Positions 60,139 through 64,000 of a stretch of 64,000 nucleotides of DNA are shown in pieces. A model generated the notes under the pieces. That model saw nothing but the letters and a program-made list of their open reading frames with translations. It did not search any database and was not told the DNA's origin. Every line of letters begins with the position of its first letter. The first letter of the stretch is position 1. The position numbers and the translations under genes are program-made. Origin of the DNA: UBA7328 sp965247965. GTDB taxonomy: Bacteria > Bacteroidota > Bacteroidia > Chitinophagales > Saprospiraceae. The DNA is taken from contig OZ252053.1 of NCBI GenBank assembly GCA_965247965.1, positions 4,588,001 to 4,652,000 of the forward strand. Direction: 5' to 3'.

Positions 60139-61062
60139 ATGAAAACTACTACTATCCTTTATTTCTTTCTCATTGGTTCATTACTTTTGACGTCATGCGT
60201 AAGTAAATCCAAATACGATTTACTTCAGGCCGATCTCGATGTTGCAAATGGTGATCTGGCCCAAAACAACACGGATCTCAAAGACCAAACTAATAAGCTT
60301 AATGTGTGCGTGCAGGAAAAAGAGAATCTCAGCATCGAATTAAGTATAACCAGGAATACTCTGGAGCTTCGTGCAGAACAAATTCAGGACATGAAAGACC
60401 AGATCGCTGACCTGAGAAGATCTCGGGACATGCAGGCAGAACAGGTGGGAGATCTGACTGTCCTTTCTCAATCCGCAAGTGACAATATTAGAGAAACCCT
60501 GGATCAATTAGAGCAACGAGACCAATACATTCATCTTTTGCAAGCCGCTAAGACAAAGGCAGACTCTATCAATCTTGCATTAGCCGTCAATTTAAAAAAC
60601 GTACTCGAAGATGGTATCAACGACAGAGATGTAGAAGTAAGAGTAGATAAAACTGTGGTATATATTAATCTTTCGGATAAGATGCTCTACAGAAGCGGTA
60701 GTGCAGAAATCACTCCAAGGGCCAACGAAATATTAGGCAAGATTGCTCAAATAGTAGAATCACGACCTAATTTAGAAGTAATGGTAGAAGGCCATACCGA
60801 CAATCTGCCCATCAGCCGAGCAGGCATTAGCGACAATTGGGACCTAAGTGTTTTACGGGCAACGTCGGTGGTCAGAGTACTCCAGAACGACTTTAACGTT
60901 GACGCAAGTCGACTTATCGCTTCCGGAAGAGGAGAATACCGGCCTTTGGTCACTAATGATACCTCCGATGGAAGATCGGTCAATCGACGCACAAGGATAT
61001 TGATACTTCCTCAACTCGACCAGTTTTACGATCTCTTAAATCCCAATAACGTGCCGAACTAA
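60139..61062 (+). CDS. OmpA-family lipoprotein with coiled coil
   Basis: A 307-residue lipoprotein (IGSLLLTSCVSKSKYD, Cys at residue 20). Residues 25-155 form a long coiled coil. The C-terminal OmpA domain (about 175-300) has the peptidoglycan-binding core VMVEGHTDNLPISRAGISDN, WDLSVLRATSVVRVL, ASRLIASGRGEYRPLVTNDT and NRRTRILILP. It probably links the outer membrane to the cell wall. A perfect terminator follows 28 bases after its stop. Confidence 0.9.
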   Translation: MKTTTILYFFLIGSLLLTSCVSKSKYDLLQADLDVANGDLAQNNTDLKDQTNKLNVCVQEKENLSIELSITRNTLELRAEQIQDMKDQIADLRRSRDMQAEQVGDLTVLSQSASDNIRETLDQLEQRDQYIHLLQAAKTKADSINLALAVNLKNVLEDGINDRDVEVRVDKTVVYINLSDKMLYRSGSAEITPRANEILGKIAQIVESRPNLEVMVEGHTDNLPISRAGISDNWDLSVLRATSVVRVLQNDFNVDASRLIASGRGEYRPLVTNDTSDGRSVNRRTRILILPQLDQFYDLLNPNNVPN

Positions 61063-61090
61063 GGATCAAAATCAACGTGCTTCACATTCC

Positions 61091-61125
61091 AAAAGCCCTT
61101 CAAATGAAAAGTTTGAAGGGCTTTT
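61091..61125 (+). terminator. Rho-independent-type hairpin
   Basis: AAAAGCCCTTCAAA pairs perfectly with TTTGAAGGGCTTTT across a 7-base loop. The T-tract is short (TTTTGTTCT). It ends the OmpA-family lipoprotein gene. Confidence 0.85.
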
Positions 61126-61245
61126 GTTCTAATGAAAGGTACAATTTGAAAAGGTTTATCTTATATATAATGTATGTAGTTTTTTAACATTTCTATAAAA
61201 TAATTATCTTCATCATAAGATTAATCAACCAAAATTAAAATCGCC

Positions 61246-61992
61246 ATGAGAATTATCTTATCGTTTTTGCTTTTCGCAATGATCAGCATTCCCGTATCCA
61301 GCCAATTAGTCGTAGAGCTTGCTGCCTTTGACCAGAGTGTGGATAAAGACTACTTTAAAGGGTTTAGTAATGTATATCACGTACAGGATCAGTCTAATAT
61401 CAATCGTTACTATGTCAATGCTACTGGTGATAATGCAGATGCACTGGTAGAACAAGGGCGCGCAATCGGGCTGAATCCCCGCATCATCGATATAGCCGAA
61501 AGAAAAAGACTGTGCTCCGCCAGATGCATTCCTTATGAGGAATTGGAAAAATTACAAAATATCTTCTTCGACTTCGATAAGTCTGATTTGCGAGCGGAAT
61601 CGAGAAGAAGACTTGATCTTTTAAGTCTTATTCTAGCCGAAAATCCTGGTTATAATGTAGAATTCAGGGCCCATACAGATGCCAAAGGATCTCTGGACTA
61701 CAACGAAGCTCTTGCGGACAGACGTGCCGCATCAGCACAAAGCTATCTTATTGCTCAAGGCGTCAGTTCGAGCAGAGTCAGAACGACCAGATTTGGTGAA
61801 AGAGCTCCTATCGCCAAAAATGAACTGGCCGGTGGAGTCGATACTCCAGAAGGAAGACAACTCAATAGACGTGTGGAAGTTGTAGTATCAGAACTCCAGA
61901 CTCGGAGTAAATTACAATGTCGCGATTTGGTAGTGAAGTTCCAAATTAGTGCCTGGATATATGGTTTGGGTTTGGTTGAGAAGATGGCATAA
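61246..61992 (+). CDS. OmpA-family protein, 3' end replaced by IS
   Basis: A secreted protein with a signal peptide (IILSFLLFAMISIPVSS). The N-terminal 80 residues (VVELAAFDQSVDKDYFKGFS) are a small SPOR-like or unknown domain. The OmpA domain follows: NIFFDFDKSDLRAESRRRLD, VEFRAHTDAKGSLDYNEALA, RRAASAQSYL, TTRFGERAPIAKNE and LNRRVEVVV. Native sequence ends about base 61887; the last ~35 codons (SELQTRSKLQCRD and on) are read from the IS end until a chance stop at 61990-61992. The OmpA fold itself seems complete, so the protein may still work with a foreign tail. Confidence 0.85.
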   Translation: MRIILSFLLFAMISIPVSSQLVVELAAFDQSVDKDYFKGFSNVYHVQDQSNINRYYVNATGDNADALVEQGRAIGLNPRIIDIAERKRLCSARCIPYEELEKLQNIFFDFDKSDLRAESRRRLDLLSLILAENPGYNVEFRAHTDAKGSLDYNEALADRRAASAQSYLIAQGVSSSRVRTTRFGERAPIAKNELAGGVDTPEGRQLNRRVEVVVSELQTRSKLQCRDLVVKFQISAWIYGLGLVEKMA

Positions 61993-63645
61993 TTTTTCAG
62001 CAGCTTTATTCATTCTTGGATTGGATTGGGAGTAAAGGGAGACGGTTAATTTTTTAGATTTATAGTCACATTCCAGGTCAATTGGAGTTTTGATCAGACT
62101 TTTGATCAAACTTCGTTTTTCGTCTTTTGACTTTTTAAAATGAGGCATCAATTTATTAGTCATTGACGTTTCGGCACGATAGCATATCATTTTTATTACG
62201 TTTTGGAACCTTTTACTTTCCATGTTGAGTGATGAGTATCTTATGGATTCAGGCATATCCTTGATTTTAATTTTGTAACTAACTGATTTGCGTTTGGTTA
62301 TCAGTTGATTTTCCTGTTTTTCCAGGCCGTTTATCTGTTCTTGTACTTTGGATTGTTGTGTTTCCAGTTTGGATACATGGTCTACATTTTGCTTGCTAAG
62401 TTTTTCCTGGATGTCGAATAAGCGGGCTTTTCTTCGTTGGATTTTTTCTCTTACTTTTTTGAGGTAGTAACTAAGATTACTGTACTCCGGGTTGACTACA
62501 TCAAAGTCTTTATCTATCTGATCCACAGTGTTTTGTACAATACTGTCCAACCTATAATCCAGTCGCATATATCGAAAGAAATTCTCCTGCGTCCAGCGGG
62601 CAAACATGTATAGTGCTACCGATAGAATGGCCAGTTTTTTGTTGGTCGTCAATACACTTGTCTGATGAGTGTCTTTGTTCAGTTTTCTTATTTCCCTCAT
62701 CGGCACTTTATCCAGAACGATTTGCCTTTCACTCAAGTCCATTTGCGTGTCTACACCTTCGATAGCCAACTGATGTGTTGTAAAATCATCAACATTCCAC
62801 CGGTCTTCTACATTCTTACGATAGGTCAACACCGCCACCCGATGTTTTTCCCACAACATGCCGAAAAAAGCAGGACTGTATGCCTCCCTGTCAAAGACAA
62901 TGGTAAAGCGCGGTAAATCAGGATCAGATTCCAATTGTTCATCACTGTATTTGCAGGGCATTTCATTTAGTAGCTTTGGTAAAATTTGCTCAATAATAGT
63001 TTCCTGAAGCTTCTGGTTCACCTGGCCTGTAACAAAAAAATAGGGAGAACCGTCTTGATTGTTGATCCAAAATTCCTGCATTCCCGGCAGGCATAACTTT
63101 TGACGTGATACGTATTTTTTACCCAATTTGGCTTTGTAACCATAATAAATCTGAACGTGTCCGTCTATGTAGTAAAACTCGTTTTGTTCCTCACTTGCCC
63201 AGTTTTGACCTAAGTCCATCATCCATGGCCCTGCTTTTTGCTGATTGGTGATCATATGCAGTTTGTTGCGCATGCATTTGGCTTCAGGTATGCGGTCTAG
63301 TCCGAGTAATTTGCCAAAGTCTCCGGGACTGATCTGCTTGAGCTGCTCCACGCTCTTGATGCGGCATAAATACATAAATGACAACAGCAAAATGATCACT
63401 TCTATGTAGTAGTAGCCCCGTTTCAATTCGTGGTAATGATCCCGATAGGTCAATAGACCACTCATGATCAAAAAGGGAAGTAAAAGAAGTACTCCGCCAA
63501 AGGACAGGGATTGACAGGATTCAAAATGTAATGGGGTAGTTTCTATCTTACCGAAGGCGGCTTTTGTCCTTTCATCTACTCGTGTAGCTGCTACTCCCAA
63601 GACCTCTGATGCCAACAGATCCAACTCGTTTCTCTCAGCAGGCAA
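61912..63645 (-). CDS. DDE transposase of the flanking IS (possibly frameshift-expressed)
   Basis: A 577-residue protein from TTG 63643-63645, the first conventional start in this frame. Its frame is open further upstream to the A-run at 63690-63698, adding about 15 codons (GKPTDSVSSNGTILL). Candidate catalytic residues are Asp161 (YYIDGHVQIYYG), Asp252 (TIVFDREAYSP) and Glu354 (RWTQENFFRYMRLDY). Two hydrophobic helices near residues 48-95 are unusual for a transposase. A coiled coil lies around 400-450. I cannot assign it to a named IS family. The lack of a good start suggests it is made as a fusion with the helix-turn-helix frame. Confidence 0.75.
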   Translation of the reverse strand: MPAERNELDLLASEVLGVAATRVDERTKAAFGKIETTPLHFESCQSLSFGGVLLLLPFLIMSGLLTYRDHYHELKRGYYYIEVIILLLSFMYLCRIKSVEQLKQISPGDFGKLLGLDRIPEAKCMRNKLHMITNQQKAGPWMMDLGQNWASEEQNEFYYIDGHVQIYYGYKAKLGKKYVSRQKLCLPGMQEFWINNQDGSPYFFVTGQVNQKLQETIIEQILPKLLNEMPCKYSDEQLESDPDLPRFTIVFDREAYSPAFFGMLWEKHRVAVLTYRKNVEDRWNVDDFTTHQLAIEGVDTQMDLSERQIVLDKVPMREIRKLNKDTHQTSVLTTNKKLAILSVALYMFARWTQENFFRYMRLDYRLDSIVQNTVDQIDKDFDVVNPEYSNLSYYLKKVREKIQRRKARLFDIQEKLSKQNVDHVSKLETQQSKVQEQINGLEKQENQLITKRKSVSYKIKIKDMPESIRYSSLNMESKRFQNVIKMICYRAETSMTNKLMPHFKKSKDEKRSLIKSLIKTPIDLECDYKSKKLTVSLYSQSNPRMNKAAEKLCHLLNQTQTIYPGTNLELHYQIATL

Positions 63646-63682
63646 AAGAATAGTCCCATTGGATGATACAGAATCGGTTGGT

Positions 63683-63967
63683 TTACCACTTTTTTTTTAA
63701 CCGGCCTTTTCTGATATGATAGCGAAGTGCGCCTTCTGTAACTCCTAAAAGTTTAGCTGTATCGGCTACTCCATAGAAACCATCAAGGTACTTTTGGGCT
63801 TGATCCATCGCCCCTTCACTCAACTTATAGCAACTTCCTCTTTGTTCTTCTCTTTGGAAAAACCATTGTGATCCTTTTTCGCGCAAGGCTTTGGCATATC
63901 TTTGGATGTTCCGGTTGCCCACTCCCAATGTATCGGCTATTTCCTTTGGTCTACATAGACCTGACAC
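63683..63967 (-). CDS. Helix-turn-helix frame upstream of the IS transposase
   Basis: A 94-residue frame (GTG start; it could begin further upstream) with two helix-turn-helix units: LCRPKEIADTLGVGNRNIQR (4-23) and FYGVADTAKLLGVTEGALRY (about 69-88), ending RKGRLKKKW. The stop directly follows a run of nine A (T on the plus strand, 63690-63698). Loss of one A by slippage, or a +1 frameshift, would join it to the transposase. It probably supplies DNA-end recognition. Confidence 0.7.
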   Translation of the reverse strand: MSGLCRPKEIADTLGVGNRNIQRYAKALREKGSQWFFQREEQRGSCYKLSEGAMDQAQKYLDGFYGVADTAKLLGVTEGALRYHIRKGRLKKKW

Positions 63968-64000
63968 TACAAGATTGGCTGTAATATATCGATAGCCTTA

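Larger units (their letters stand above)
61888..64000 (-). mobile_element. IS element, right copy (outer end beyond window)
   Basis: The inner boundary at 61888 is set by comparison with the left copy (1-147). It holds a DDE transposase gene and an upstream helix-turn-helix frame, both on the minus strand. At least 2.1 kb is visible; the other terminus and the target duplication lie beyond 64000. The element sits in inverted orientation relative to the left copy, with both transposase 3' ends facing inward. Confidence 0.8.

Noticed and set aside
1..64000. tRNA, rRNA or CRISPR features
   Set aside because: I saw no cloverleaf-like segments with TTCGANNC arms, no rRNA signatures and no regularly spaced repeats of CRISPR type.
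1..64000. The window as one 62-kb composite transposon
   Set aside because: The block is full of housekeeping genes (mnmE, dnaB, uvrC, nadA) and the outer IS ends and target duplications are not visible; independent insertions are simpler.

Overview
The window looks like a chromosomal segment of a Bacteroidota bacterium, probably near the Saprospiria. The supporting signs are secreted proteins with type IX secretion (T9SS) C-terminal domains, a DUF1501/DUF1800/T9SS operon, pxpABC, feoAB, several TTG/GTG starts without clear Shine-Dalgarno sites, and low to moderate GC. I found no rRNA, tRNA or CRISPR array.

Layout. 1-147 is the inner end of an insertion sequence (IS); a second, inverted copy occupies 61888-64000. 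125-3650 is the integrase end of an integrative element (tyrosine recombinase plus helix-turn-helix genes), apparently seated at the 3' end of mnmE. 3650-19754 is mostly housekeeping: mnmE, a metallophosphoesterase, an Smr protein, a beta-CASP hydrolase, an M16 peptidase, aat-clpS-peroxiredoxin, and lipid-related oxidoreductases. 20331-24529 is a decaying stretch: a fatty acyl-CoA synthetase split by a small inverted-repeat element (MITE) and remnants of at least four other genes. 24705-28351 is a tight operon (DUF3604, esterase, SDR), followed by a zinc-protease-like lipoprotein and an intact IS4-type element. 30520-44624 holds an AGCS transporter, dnaB, an RluB-type synthase, an ABC-F ATPase, uvrC, mgsA and feoAB, with two further MITEs. 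45110-56280 holds a von Willebrand protein, a sterol desaturase, pxpABC, a PagL-like protein and the DUF1501/DUF1800/T9SS operon. 56587-61887 holds a toxin-antitoxin remnant, nadA, and secreted or OmpA-like envelope proteins.

The most striking property is the number of recently broken genes. Four genes are cut or capped by mobile DNA. Others carry single in-frame stops (an IPTL-CTERM protein and a T9SS protein), single-base frameshifts (a LURP-one-related protein, a flavin monooxygenase) or internal deletions (MarC, a rhodanese, an MBL-fold hydrolase). Either this lineage is under relaxed selection with active transposition, or some of the single-base lesions are assembly errors. The best candidates for undescribed elements are three non-autonomous MITE families, each with inverted ends: one with a CTAG target duplication, one present as two near-identical copies 21.6 kb apart, and one flanked by TTAA. 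All identifications are from reading the sequence; no database search was possible.
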